Source: Porites lobata (taxonomy: Eukaryota > Cnidaria > Anthozoa > Scleractinia > Poritidae). Taken from it: 64,000 bases of DNA. The DNA is taken from assembly GCA_942486035.1 (NCBI GenBank), contig CALNXK010000104.1, positions 1,422,501 to 1,486,500 on the forward strand, given 5' to 3'. Both the position numbers and the translations under genes were made by a program. Shown one piece after another: positions 36,701 to 48,536 of this stretch; the stretch's first letter is position 1, and each line of letters begins with the position of its first letter. The notes beneath the pieces are model-generated. The model saw only the letters and a program-made list of their open reading frames with translations, did no database searches and was not told the origin of the DNA.

Positions 36701-37565
36701 TTTAGCTGTCTGTTTCTTTGTTTGTTTGTTTTTATTAATATTATTCCTTTTAAGCTTTTGCTTTTACGTTTGCCAGAGGCCCAAGAGACTCAGAAATGGC
36801 CTATTGATTAAAGTTACATTTCAAATTATACAACAACAACAATCTTTATTGTGCTCTTGATACAAAAGTGTAAAGACATTAAAAGGAAAAAATTGTGAAA
36901 AAAAGGATAGCACAGTCATTCAGAAATAGCAAAAGCAAATCGCGCTGAGTGGCTGGTCCGTGCGGAAAGGTAACTAGATATCAAAGTTGTTATAAATAAA
37001 CAAATGCACACAAAAACACACAAAGAAGAAATATATAAGCTGTAATAAATAAGCAAATACACAAACGAATAAACAAAGAAGCAAGATGAAACAACGGCTG
37101 TACGTACAATTAGCTGCATATAAAGTACACCAATCAGTATTTGGAGATGACAGATGACAGATTCGCTTTGTAAAGCGAAGACGACTCGCTTTAATGGCAT
37201 TCCCGAGTTTAGCCACACTGAAACGGATTCAGACGGATTTATTCGAGTGTTCAACGAGTTTTTCGTTTGTTTGAGAGGTCAAACGAGAAAACGAAAACGA
37301 TAAGGGAGGGGGTGTGAGGAAGATCGTTTTCTCGTTTGACTTCGGTTCAGCTTTCGTACGACTGTATACTTTACTTTTCGAAACACAAACAAAAAAACTG
37401 CTAGCTACGCAGTCTATACATACAATTGGTATAATATGGCTATAGGCTACTATAGTCTTTGGCTATACGTACTGGATATGCGAAATGGAAACTCCATGAT
37501 AATTACATGCAGCAATGTTTTGATTTCTACTTGCAGAATTTAGCAAGTTGCCCTTACAAGAGTAA
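33741..37565 (+). CDS. Secreted mini EF-hand protein, gene B2
   Basis: Coding exons are 33741-33833, 35678-35849 and 37537-37565, predicting 97 residues. It differs from B1 at only a few residues: MANYKLLLALLMATTASFVA signal peptide, first loop D-A-N-E-D-G-F-V-T-P-E-E, and the same D-S-G-D-Q-D-G-K-L-N-R-E second loop and GEFSKLPLQE tail. All splice sites are intact (donors GTAAGT and GTACGG; acceptors TTCATAG and TACTTGCAG). With an Asn at the third loop position the first EF-hand still fits the calcium-binding consensus. Of the three B copies this gene has the cleanest introns, lacking the inverted MITE found 3' of exon 2 in B1 and B3. Confidence 0.75.
34080..34526 (+). mobile_element. MITE family 1, B2 intron 1
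   Basis: This is the orthologous position to 23580-24031 in B1. Ends are ATAGAGAGGAGAAGTCG and CACACTTCTCTCTATT. The corresponding region is deleted from B3. Confidence 0.75.
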
Positions 37566-37675
37566 ATCAGCACCCAGTCTTCAGAGCCAATGGAAGATTT
37601 ATTGTGGGTCAAGTATAAAGGGAAGAAAAGGGTCTTTTGCAACTTTCCAAGTTTTAATGTTGATTGATTAATTAA

Positions 37676-37681
37676 AATAAA
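37676..37681 (+). terminator. Polyadenylation signal of gene B2
   Basis: AATAAA lies about 110 bases after the stop codon, in the same context (ATTAATTAAAATAAAACG) as B1 and B3. Confidence 0.65.
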
Positions 37682-38260
37682 ACGCCAATAAATAATTTGG
37701 GTGTCTGATTGTTTGATTGCGGTGGCGACGTCTATTACGTCACTAGTAAAACTACGTATGTAAAGTGACACAAGGTAATTATAACTAACGTATAACAGTG
37801 CTGATATTGTAAAAACTATCAAAAAGAAAGTATACCCTCTTGCTAACTTATAATACATTTAAGTGTCACAAATATTTGACTAGTATGACATTTTCCGATG
37901 GCGCCACAAGCGGTTTTGTAAATAATCCCTGAAAAGCTTAGTCCTAGGAGAGTGTAATTTCGACATCTCAGGTCTGTATTTGAGTACTATCAATATTTTA
38001 AACTTTGTAGTTGGCGCGTCCTGTCAACGGATATCAGCATTTTTCTGCATGTGATTCATATTAGGTCTATTTGTATCTATTTGTTACTAAAATCTCAGTG
38101 AGATAATTAAATTTAGATCAATAAAGAAAATGGTAGATGACCTGTTGTTCTTAAAAGAAGAAAGAAGAGTTGGACGAATCAGAAGTTTTCCGAGGACAGA
38201 GGTTGAATTTGAGGGAAAGTACATGAGCTTTCCAAACAGCATAGATATATCTTTAGGAAA

Positions 38261-38518
38261 ATCCCACTGGTGGTCTATTATCTATGCTGCGTTCTGATTG
38301 GTTGAACTGCTACTAAGGTATATGTTATAGCCCACTAGTAGCGAAAAGCGCCAGCTTTTGGGGGGCAAAAAAGGATTAAAGTCTAGCTTTAAGTTGCTAA
38401 TTTTTTTTTTTTTTTATTCTCGATATTTTTGACCAACTAGTTGGATTTTACTATTGACTCAGAGCCCATTCGGGCTCGAGGAATAATTGTTATTTTTTTT
38501 TATTTTTTATTTTTTTCA
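38261..38518. mobile_element. Inverted-repeat element with CCAACTAGTTGGATTTTAC end, B2 3' flank
   Basis: AAATCCCACTGGTGGTCTATT at the left and GACCAACTAGTTGGATTTTAC at the right bracket a block containing ATAGCCCACTAGTAGCG, followed by a CATTCGGGCTCGAGGAATAA tail. It is absent at the matching point of B1 (about 28180). A closely related copy is in B3 intron 2 at 45302-45600, and a fragment lies at 17530-17650. Confidence 0.65.
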
Positions 38519-39112
38519 GAATAATGCAAAGTAAATTCACAACCACTATTATTCGTTGCTAAAATACTGTTCGCCAAATCAAAAACCGGCGGCTGGACTA
38601 CTGCAATGCATTTATCTAATTGCTAATTGTTTTCATAGAATAGTGAAAAGAAAAGCAATTGGAAAACGCCAAGAAGGAATAGATTAGACAGGATCACTAC
38701 ATCGGGAGTATTTGGTCTGACGAAATAACGAATAACAATACATTTTTCAGGTTCAAATCTACCTTCTCTTCAGCCGCTGAAGTCAAAATAGATCATTACA
38801 CTATAGAGGAATATTATGAAAATCTACCAAATGTTGTTTTCCATATACTTCATATTATAATTTATTCAAATGGAAAATTTTCCTGGAAAGATAAAATTTC
38901 CTTGGTATCTTCGAATAGGGAGAACTGCACGTTTCCATTCATTCTTGTTTCATCCAAAGTTTTGGACAAGGTAAGCTTTAGATAACTTTTACACTAAGTC
39001 TCAGTAATTTCTATAGTAGTTACACATATTTTATTCCTATAATATTTGGAAATATCGAAGAATTAACTATATATAAAACGCAACACTGCAGGAAGCCGGC
39101 ATTTATTGTTCA

Positions 39113-39830
39113 ATACAGTGAAACCTGGAAATAACGAACCTCCATATATTGAATTCCTCGGTATAAAAACTATTTTCTTTACCCCCAGTGATAGTAATTA
39201 GGAGTAATATGAAGTAAAGTACTCAGTAATACTTGGAACAAGATTTCTGATACCTTAAGATCCCTAAGCACATTGTCAGCCTTTAAGAAAGCAGTCCGAC
39301 AGCTAAGGTTTTAGCTAATTCTATATAATATCTATGTTCTATTAAGTAATTGGGCTTTTTATTGTAAATAGCTATGTCACGTAATTTTTAGGCTTTATAC
39401 TGCAAATAAGTTTTTGGATTTCCCTTTCTTTATCTATTATTTTATTTATTTGTTTTGTTTTCTTTGCTTTTTTGTCTCTCGGCTTATTAGCATATTTTAT
39501 CTGGTGGTCTAGCCAACCTCATCAAACCCGAGATTAAATAAAGCTTCATTCATTTGAAAAAGGAACCTCGATAAAGTGGAACCTCTTCGTAGCGAAGGGT
39601 TTTTGTTATATCGAGGTTCTTTTTCATATATTTTACTATTACTGGGATGAGGAAAATCGTTCTTTATGTCGAGGACTTCGTTATGTAGAGGTTCCTTATA
39701 TCGAGGACTGCGTTATAAAGTGGTTCATTAATTATATCGGGGTTCCATTGTATAACGAAACCTCTTTAAAGCGAACAAATTTTGCCAATCGATTGGCCCT
39801 TCGTTGTAAAGAGGTTCTATTCTCATCATC
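39113..39830. mobile_element. Mariner/pogo-type relic, B2 copy, split by a LINE tail
   Basis: The left part begins ACAGTGAAACCTGGAAATAAC after TA, and the right part ends CGTTGTAAAGAGGTTC. It matches the B1 block at 28817-29165 but is interrupted at 39197-39554. Many internal CCTCGATAAAGTGGAACC-like repeats are present and no transposase frame. Confidence 0.55.
39197..39554 (+). pseudogene. L2-like LINE 3' end, 5'-truncated
   Basis: The insertion, absent from B1, begins shortly before a frame reading NTWNKISDTLRSLSTLSAFK then KAVRQLRF and a stop. A W-N-x-(I/L)-x-x-x-L-R ... F-K-x-x-(V/L)-R motif at the extreme C-terminus is usual for L2/CR1-type reverse transcriptases. It then has an AT-rich 3' UTR and ends AATAAAGCTTCATTCATT, the short-repeat tail such elements use instead of poly(A). 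It inserted after the B1/B2 duplication, inside the older DNA element. Confidence 0.65.
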
Positions 39831-41938
39831 AATTAACGGTTTAACTTTTATAGCAGCCTGATCAGCTTAACGCAAACCTTGGAGGCTGATCTTCTTGTTG
39901 ATGTTCTTGGTTTCCAGTCGTACCCGGCTTAGTTCGTCCCTCTCGCGCTCAGTTTTTGCAATCGTCCTACCGCTTTTAAACTCAAACGTTTTTCTTATCT
40001 AAGAGTCCCTATTCATTGCCTATTATTGGCTTGTTATCGCTGATGTGTTTTTCTTAAATCAAACTTTGTAGACTCATTTACATGTAAAAAAACCTTAACT
40101 TCCAAATTCTTTGCCAAGCTTTCCAGATCTGGAACTAGTAAACATTTAATAACTTTTACCCAAAATAAAAACTCTTTGAGGGAAATGAAAATATATTCTT
40201 GCGAAGTTCTTTTTTGACCTCTAAGTCTAAAATTCATATTTGCAAATTTGAATCGTAGTAAACAACGGAATCTTATTAAAATTTGACACTGGGCCTTAAC
40301 AATTAAGGAAAGCTTCAATCAAGACAAAAATGATCATGAAGCACAACTTTACCCCAGAAATGGGACAGGCGGCCTTAAAAAAGAGAAAAACGTAGTCAAC
40401 CTAAACTTGATAAGACTCTTGAGCTAGATTGTAGAAAACAAATTAATCAAACGGCCAATTTTCCCTGTGCAATTTGTTGCATCTAAAATTGAAACTACTC
40501 CCTGTGAATTAAAACAATAATACTAATGTACCTTTACCTGAGTGACCTGACATTGTTTTTTGGGGAAATGAGGTTGAATTCAGAAGGAAAGAACTTGTTA
40601 GAGTAGTAACACAATACACAAGACAATTATCCCGTTCAACTACCCCGAAATCCAATGTATTTCATTTTTCCACAATTAAAAACATCATCCCTCCCAAAAC
40701 AACTGGAAAAATCATTTTAAAATTCTCAAACTTTCATATTGAACCAATGATTCTAACCCTCTGGACTTTGAAGAAAAACAGAGAAATACTGAATGAAGAC
40801 CAACGACCGGATTTTAACCAGGATCACCGCCAACTCAGTTTTCATTTGATTCGTGGTCACATTGTAGCTAGCATTTTATTATACCCCGGGCGCGGGTATT
40901 ACTATTATCAAGAGCCATTATGGCTCTTGCTATTATGCACTCAGTGACACGTAAAATTAGGGAAAACGTCCAGCACAACAAACCGTATCAGACAACATAG
41001 TTGCTAAATTCACTTCCCTCTTAACATAAGTGGACCGTTCTTTCATTAAGTGTTTCTCAGGATAGTCGTATGGTGGGCCTTGTTTGATTGTTTGGATAGT
41101 TGTTAACTGTTTTAAGTATTTGGGGCTGTCATGTGTAATTTTCTAAGTTTTAAAGACAATGCAGTTTCAATAAAACATAACTCGAAAATGTTTTGGACAA
41201 ATTGTGGTCATTTCGAGTTATTTCTGAAGAATGGTTAATTTAGCCATCAATTTTATTCTATTGTTGGCAAACTCTAACGGGCGCTAAATGCGTGTATCAC
41301 ACTTTAAGCTGTCATCGTACTTTACGGTCACTGCCGTGAATTTTTTTAAATTCAATTTGAACAAACGTCGTTCCCAAAATTTTATGAAAATTGGGCACAT
41401 TATTCTCCATGTTTGGGCGTCAAGTTCCGTCGAGGAACGCAGAAATCCCCATGGGAACTTAGTTTGAAAAGAAAACTGGAAAGAGCCCAGAATGACACAA
41501 AACCTTTTGTGAATCACTGGTCTGTAGGTTCTTAAGACACTTCAGAAGAGGTTGAGTCCACTGTTTCACACTATTGTTACCTCGCACTTCACATAAAACA
41601 GATCTAATATATACTAGTGCAGGGCAAATCTGTTGTTGTGGCTCATTAGCATTAGTTTCCCAGCGTCCCATGTGAAGTGTCTGAGCAAGAGTGATACGTA
41701 GCGAGCAAACCTGATGGAAAAACGATGAACGTAAACTGAACGTTAAACACCCCAAACTGCTTAAGGAATTAAATAATACATTTAGTCTGAACTTTCATCC
41801 TCGCAATGTTTACAGACTTAATTACGATGTATCATTACTTGTATGCGTCTCTTACAACCTCCGCTCCTCTTTCACAAATGTTCTCAAGAACAATGAAGAA
41901 TGTCTTGAATTGCAGCTGACTGAAAAAAAAACTTGCTC

Positions 41939-42060
41939 ATGGCAAATTACAAGCTACTGTTGGTTCTTTTAATGTCTACAACTGCGTCACTTGTGGCAGG
42001 TAGAAGCCTCTACTTGTGGGAAAGAACTTCTGAAATAGTAAGTGATAAAGAAACCTTTCA

Positions 42061-42095
<35 letters not shown>

Positions 42096-45000
42096 TATTA
42101 TTGTTGTTTAAGTTAGTTACAGTTTTATATGACTTAAGAAGATTCTCTTGCGGAACGTTGACGTGCTCGTCATTGTTTCCTATACGTTTAAATGCTTCTA
42201 ATTTGTTATCTGTTTATTTGTTCCGACGAACAGAGTTGGCGGTTAACGTTGTTGGCTAATAGTCGCCCCATGTAACGTAATCCGGAATACAGCTCAAGGA
42301 ATCCGGATCCCACTAAAGGTTTCAGGATCCGGAATCCAAGTTCCACTGACAAAGACTCCGGAATCAAGAACCCGAGGCTCGGGATCCAGAATCCAAGACT
42401 GCCTTGGATTCCAATATATGGGGCGATAATAGTGAAAATTAATTGAGCAATAGGCCACACTTTCTATGGGTTTACCGGCGTGATAACCCAAGCGGGATGT
42501 TGGGAGAACACGAGAAAAGCTTCAGTTTTAAATCACGAGCCGGAGGCGAGTGATTTACAAGCTTTTCGAGTGTTTCCCAACATCCAAAGTGGGTTATCAC
42601 GCCGGTAAACCCATAGAAAGTGTAGTCTATTGATTTTATAAAATAACTTTAAGTTTTCTATGAGTTTACCTGCACAATAAACCATAGATTTTTAACCAGT
42701 CATAACGCGCGTGCTATTTTGGTTTTTTTAAACTTCTTGATAATTCAAAGGATTTGTTTGATGATGTCGACACTAATGAAGACGGCTTTGTGACGCCAAA
42801 AGAGCTTGCAGAATATTTCAAAATGACAAGCCCTGAGACCGGTAAGAACTTCAACATTATTGCCTCTCAGTATGTGGCAGCTGTAGATTCCGGTGATCAG
42901 GATGGAAAACTTAATCGAGAAGGTATGGATTGGTAGACTGATAAACTTTTGCAATAGAGAGGAAAAGTGTGACGTCACGTTACCATAGGAGCACTATTTC
43001 TGGATGACAACAAAACCAACGACGACGGCGACGGCAAGGAGAGCGGCAAAAAATAATATGCTTATATTAACAAACAACAACTATGCACGTGCATCACGCT
43101 ATTTTGTGCATTTCTTTACCGTCGTTGCAACCGCTACGACATGAAACGTCCTAATTTCGCGAGCCCGCGTTATGGAGTAGGTGAACACAACACAAAAATT
43201 GTCGCTTTCTTTTTCTAAATTTAGATAGCGATAGATACGGTCGCGAAGAAAATTTCCCCAAAATTTGCCAGATTAAATGAAATTGAATAAGATCAGTGAA
43301 GTTTGAAATAGTGCAAATAGACTTTTAAGTGACTTTATCGGTTTGTTGTCATCCAAAAATTTTGCTACCATAGCAACGTGACGTAACGACTTCTCCTTTC
43401 TATTGTTAGTACAATTTAGAAGTATTGCTTTGGCTTTGCCACATGTAAGTGAATTTTGCTTGTTGGTCTGGAATGCGGGAAAATTTGCTTGTGGTATCCA
43501 AAATCCTGGCCTTTGGAATCTGGATTATAGTTCGAGGAATCCAGAATCCCACTAATGATTGGAACCAAAAACCAGTACCCGGAATCCGGAATCCACTGTC
43601 TGGAATCCAGATTCCAAGACTGTTGGATTCCCTTACCTGGGGCGAATTGGTTATTACATCCTGCGTAGAGGATTCCGGGTTTTTTTTAGAGGGAAGGGAA
43701 AAGTCTCGAGGACGCGTGCGCCCCCTAGGGAAGAAAAGGCCCCGCCTTTTCCTTTCATATGTTTCCCTCCTCACGCGCTCTTTTAAAACTTACCCAATTA
43801 ACTTGCCCCTGCCAAGTACTCTATGGCTATTGAGACAGCATTCTATACAAACCAGACAAATGTTGAGTTCTGCCAGCTGGAACTCTTTTTTATTATTCAT
43901 TAAAAATATTTATTCATTAATTATTTCTTTTATCTCAGAACGTCAGAAGATGATGGACGCTCGATCTTGTAAAGGAAAATTTTCCACCTTGCAAGAGGGG
44001 GGAGTTAGGAGGGGAGGTGGGGGGAGGCGGGAGGTGGGGGATGAATGGCATCCGCCAAAATCGTCCCTTTATCAAAATGGCTTCAAGGCTAAAATTCTCC
44101 TTTTCAGTGGCTGAATAGCTGTTCATTATTTCTCAGAACATTTTGGTCAAACTTTCAGTGGATAGCGCCCGAGTTTCATTTTTCTTTTGTTTAAAGAAAA
44201 AGAATTCAAACACTAGAAAGCTCAGAAAAAATTTTCTGAGCTCCAGGTGAGAGTCGAACTCACGACCCTCCGAGTTTTAGTTGTTTGTTTCTTTGTTTGT
44301 TTGTTTTTATTGATGTTATTCCTTTCAAGCTTTTGCTTTTGCATTTGCCAGATGCCCGGGACGGAGACTCTGAAATGGCCTATTGCTTAACTCTTTAAAC
44401 CCTTAGATCAAAATTTGATTTCTCATTTGTTGCCCTTATTCATTTCCTATAGAAGTAGTGGGGAGAAGTAGATAAAGTATCAAAAAATTCATCTTGTGTG
44501 ATCATGTCTGTAATTCTCATAACCACTCTGTTTTACAAAGGATTTATGTTACAAGGAGAAATTGGATGCTGATCACTCTTAGGGCCTAGAGTGTGAAAGT
44601 TGCATTTCAAGTTATACAGCAACAACAATCTTTATTGTGCTCTTGATACAAAAGTGACATTAAAAGGAAAAAATTGTGAAAACAAAAGGGAGAGCACAGC
44701 CACTCAGAAATAGCAAAAGCTAATTGAGCTGAGTGGCTTGTCCATGCGGAAAAGTAACTAGATCTCAAAGTTTTTATAATTAAACAAATGCACAAATAAG
44801 AAATATATAAGCTGTAATAAATAAACGAATACACAAACGAATAAACAAAGAAGCAAGATGAAACAACGGCTGAAACACACAATTAGCTGCATGTAAAGTA
44901 CACCAGTCAGTATTTGGAGATAACAGATTCTCTTAAAAGCTTTTTATAGCGAAGACGACTCGCTGATTTTAAATCTTCGTGAATGGAATTCCCGAGTTTA

Positions 45001-45660
45001 GCCACACTAAAACGAACTCAGACGGATTTATTCGAGTGTTCAACGTGTTTTTCGTTTGTTTGAGAGGTCAAACGAGAAAACGAACCCCCCCCCCCCCCTC
45101 CCCCCTTCCGTTATGGTTTTCTCGTTTGACTTTGGTTCAGCTTTCGTACGACTGTATACTTTACTTTTCGAAACACAAACAAAAAAACTGCCAGCTGCGC
45201 AGTCTATACATACGCTTGGTATAATATGGCTATAGGCTACTATAGACTTTGCTTATACGTACTGGATATACGAAATGGAAACTGCATGATAATTACATGT
45301 AGTAAAATCCAACTAGTGGTCTATTATCAATGCTGCGTTCTCATTGGTTGAGCTACTACTAGGCTATATGTTATAGCCCACTAGTAGCGTAAAGAGCCGG
45401 CTCTGAAAACCAAAACAATGGCGGGTGAATTGCGTTTTGCTAGCTAAAGTTGTTTTGTCTCTATATTTTTTACCAACTAGTTGGATTTTACCAAAAGAAT
45501 TATTCCTCTCGCCCTTATGGCCTCTGAGGCGATAGCCCATTCTGCCTTCGGCCTCATGGGCTATTGAGTCAGAGGCCATTCGGGCTCGAGAAACAATTGC
45601 TAAGTAACGATGTTTTGATTTCTACTTGCAGAATTTAGCAAGTTGCCCTTTCAAGGGTAA
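41939..45660 (+). CDS. Secreted mini EF-hand protein, gene B3 (possibly failing)
   Basis: Coding exons are 41939-42037, 42751-42922 and 45632-45660, predicting 99 residues. The signal peptide MANYKLLLVLLMSTTASLVA is intact and exon 1 is two codons longer, ending ERTSEI before GTAAGT. The first loop is D-T-N-E-D-G-F-V-T-P-K-E and the tail GEFSKLPFQG. The reading frame has no stop or shift, but expression is doubtful: the 5' non-coding exon present in B1 and B2 is missing, a palindromic element sits directly before exon 2, and the exon-2 acceptor reads CAAAG in place of CGTAG or CATAG. A new promoter could exist upstream of the retained TTGAATTGCAG acceptor, but none was identified. It may be a recently silenced copy. 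Confidence 0.6.
42443..42727. mobile_element. Palindromic MITE immediately before B3 exon 2
   Basis: CACTTTCTATGGGTTTACC then GGCGTGATAACCC at the left pairs with GGGTTATCACGCC then GGTAAACCCATAGAAAGTG at the right, forming a long near-perfect hairpin (about 42452-42627), followed by about 100 bases of AT-rich sequence. B1 and B2 read directly from GTGAAAATTAAATT to the exon-2 acceptor, so it inserted only in B3, about 23 bases from the exon and across the presumed branch-point region. Confidence 0.75.
42953..43404 (-). mobile_element. MITE family 1, inverted copy in B3 intron 2
   Basis: It matches 25340-25787 in position and orientation; ends are AATAGAGAGGAAAAGTGTG and CTTCTCCTTTCTATT. It is absent from B2 at the same place. 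Confidence 0.75.
45302..45600. mobile_element. Inverted-repeat element in B3 intron 2
   Basis: It begins GTAAAATCCAACTAGTGG and has CCAACTAGTTGGATTTTAC near 45472, followed by a GGGCTATTGAGTCAGAGGCC palindrome tail. It lies about 30 bases upstream of exon 3 and is absent from B1 and B2 there, but the exon-3 acceptor TCTACTTGCAG is intact. It belongs to the same family as 38261-38518. Confidence 0.7.
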
Positions 45661-45770
45661 ATCAGCACCCAGTCTTCAGAGACAATGGAAGATTTATTGG
45701 GGGTCAAGTATCAAGGGAAGAAAAGTGTCTTTTGCAACTTCTCCAGTTTTAACGTTGATTGATTAATTAA

Positions 45771-45776
45771 AATAAA
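45771..45776 (+). terminator. Polyadenylation signal of gene B3
   Basis: AATAAA at the conserved position about 110 bases after the stop codon. Confidence 0.6.
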
Positions 45777-48273
45777 ACGCCAATAAGTAATTTGGATGTT
45801 TGATTGTTTGATTGCGGTGGCGACGTCTATTACTTCACTAGTAAAACTACGCGTATAAAGTGACATAAGGTAGTTATAACTAACGTATAACAATACTGAT
45901 ATTGTAAAAACTATCTAAAACAAAGTATATCCTCTTGCTAACTTATAATACATTTAAGTGTCATATATAAATATTTGATTAGTATGACATTTTCCAATGG
46001 CGCCACAAGCGGTTTTTTTAAATAATCCCTGAACCTCAGTCCTAGGAGAGTGTAATTAAGATATCTCAGGTCTGGATTTGTACTATTAATATTTTAAACT
46101 TTGTAGTTGGCGTCCTGTCAACGGATATCAGCATTTTTCTGCCATGTGATTCATATTAGATCCATTTGTATCTATTTGTTACTAAAATCTCAGTGAGATA
46201 ACTAAAATTAGATCAATAAAGAAAATGGTTGATGACCGGTTGTTCTTAAAAGAAGAATGAAGAATTGGACGAATCAAGCAGAAGTTTCCCCAGCACAGAG
46301 GTTGAATTTGAGGGAAAGTTCATGAGTTTTCCAAACAGTATATATATATATATATATATATCTGGCCGGATTTATGAAAACCGTACCATCGGACACCGGG
46401 AGCCCACACACCTTAAACTGACTCAACTAAAGTAAATATCGCCAAGAAACTCAGCTCTTACCCATGGTTCTCTTAAGGTGACTCTCTTCTTGGTTCCTGA
46501 TTAGCAAAAGAAACATTCAAGTCCATCAAAAAGACACTCTGGACTTGTCCATACACTCTGGCTGCTTAAAGGCCCTGAATGACGGAGGACGCTTGAGACT
46601 TCAGTAAGTTCTAAGCAGAGAATTCAAGGTTAAATCACCCCCCTGACATCCTCCACCCCCCCCCCCCCAGCCTAGCACGTGCTTGAGGGGAATGCTTTCA
46701 TTGGCCAATGGGCCTCAAACGTTACAAGAATTTGACATGACAAACTAAAGGCAGACATGACCAGTGCACTGACTCTCCCAGACCAGGACTAACGGAAGGT
46801 ACAACGCTTTTGCAGCACCCTCCCCCCCTAGAGATTGACATGGAGGCCCCTTTCCAACCCATGGCGAGTTAGCTCAGGGACTGAACTTGACAATGAGACC
46901 AAGCAGGACAGCAAGCCCCCTATGTTTTTTCTCACCGCAGTGAAATAAATTCCAGACGTTCTTTTCTCAGAGCTCGCTACAACTTTGCAAGCGTGCGTTT
47001 CTCAAAACTCTAGAAAACATTTAGGGCTTGCGTTTCTCAAACATTTAGGACCCCGGGAAGTATTTTTCAAGTCGGTTTTGTAGCAAAAGCGAGTCGCGTT
47101 TCTGTCGAAGTTGGGACTGGATTTTAAGGTTAACTTGCGTAATGTGTCGGGCAAGAAAGCGGCAAGCACTTCAGGCTAAATTTGGGTTAGAATTTTGCTT
47201 TGACGCTTTCGTGTTACAATACGTGAATGATAAATTCTCTCTGACGTCAAATGTCAGAAGAGCTATGTCATAGGGATTTAGACGTTTTTTTCGGTCAAAA
47301 GTGCCTCAAAATAAAATTGCCACCTACCTTCTTCACATAAATGTACGCTAAATGTTAATTCTAAGAGGAAAATAGAAAAGGGAATTTTAGCAGAAAAACA
47401 GTCTGAAGGACGTTTCTGTATGAGGCAGCAGAATTCTTTTCAAGTTAAAAATAATCGTTTGGTCATCAGAGTAAACTTCAAGTTAAATGAGTCACCAGTG
47501 CGAACAATCCAATAAAAGCGCAGTTTCTGATTATAAGCCCTTACTAATAGTCTCTAGCCAACCCTACCCTACCTTGTTATATGGCTGAGTCTGTTTTCGC
47601 CATGCGATTGGTCAATTTGCGGTCGGTAACTTGCTATACGGACCAAAATTTCAAAGAACAAAACTTGTTTTGGAGCTCTAAATCTCTCTACCTCGGAAAA
47701 AAGGTTAAAATTAACTTACAAGACGTCTATCAACCTCGAAGACTTATATTTTGACTTTGTCCTTCAACATTTTAAACTGTGTTTATTTGTGAACGAAGGC
47801 GATGAAGAAACTAATTCGTAATCTTATCGAAGAGGATTCTAGTCAGTGTTTGAAAATTTTATCGTAGTACGCAGTTAAGAAGACGAAAATCGACTGGCAG
47901 AGATTCGAGATGTTTTGCCCGAGAGAAAATGAGTAATTCCTGCGACAAATATGACAACAAACATGCCTGCACCCGATCATCTTGACGAGCTTCTTTGTCA
48001 TTTGCAGTGTTTTTCCAAAGACCAACGAAAGAAAGATAGAAGCGAAACCGAGCCAGACACAATGTCCAGTTTTCAAAAGACTCCAGCGTCACATTGGCGA
48101 GTGAATACTTACAGTGCTCTTAGTTTTGACCGAATATACTTAAAAATGTGTCTGTAAACCCTGAGGACTGCGATGTTGACTTTTCCTTTCCAGATTTTAA
48201 CCTATTGTAGCTTTCTTTGAATGAGAATGAAGCTGATGTAGAAACTGAATCGTAACCTTTCCGTGGAAGAAAA

Positions 48274-48536
48274 TACCGTAAAATTCCGAAAATAAGCCCC
48301 CGGGCTTATATTTTTCAAAGGCCCTTTTTGAGGGGCTTATTTTTGGAGGGGCTTATATTCCGAAGGGCTTATCTACGGAGGGAAATTTGCGTTTCAAAAT
48401 CGATTGGGCTAGCCTTATAGTTGAAAGTAAATTTACCGTTTTTGCTTTGTTTTACTTTGTATTTGAGGGCAATTTTCCAAGTACAAGCCCCTGGGGGGCT
48501 TATATTTGGAGGGGCTTATTTTCGGAATTTTACGCT
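48274..48536. mobile_element. MITE with TACCGTAAAATTCCGAAAA ends
   Basis: ACCGTAAAATTCCG then AAAATAAGCCCC at the left and GGGGCTTATTTTCGG then AATTTTACG at the right are inverted complements. Several GGGGCTTAT repeats lie inside. About 260 bp, no coding capacity. Confidence 0.75.

Larger units (their letters stand above)
31737..41869 (+). repeat. Tandem unit B2
   Basis: This is the second B copy. Compared with B1 it lacks the MITE at 25340-25787 and carries an extra element at about 38261-38518 and a LINE tail at 39197-39554. Its end (about 41660-41820) matches the end of B1, including GTGATACGTAGCGAGCAAAC, and then passes into the truncated B3 copy. Confidence 0.85.
41870..46340 (+). repeat. 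Truncated tandem unit B3
   Basis: Homology to the B units starts just upstream of the coding-exon-1 acceptor, so the non-coding first exon and most of the 5' intron are missing. Intron 1 is 713 nt against 1844 nt in B2, because about 1.4 kb (matching 33900-35385) is deleted. Homology ends at a (TA)n run at 46338-46361. A (C)n tract lies at 45086-45111. Confidence 0.8.

Noticed and set aside
43449..44114. 221-codon plus-strand frame in B3 intron 2
   Set aside because: Built across the GGAATCC-rich repeat and a G-rich tract; not maintained in B1 or B2.
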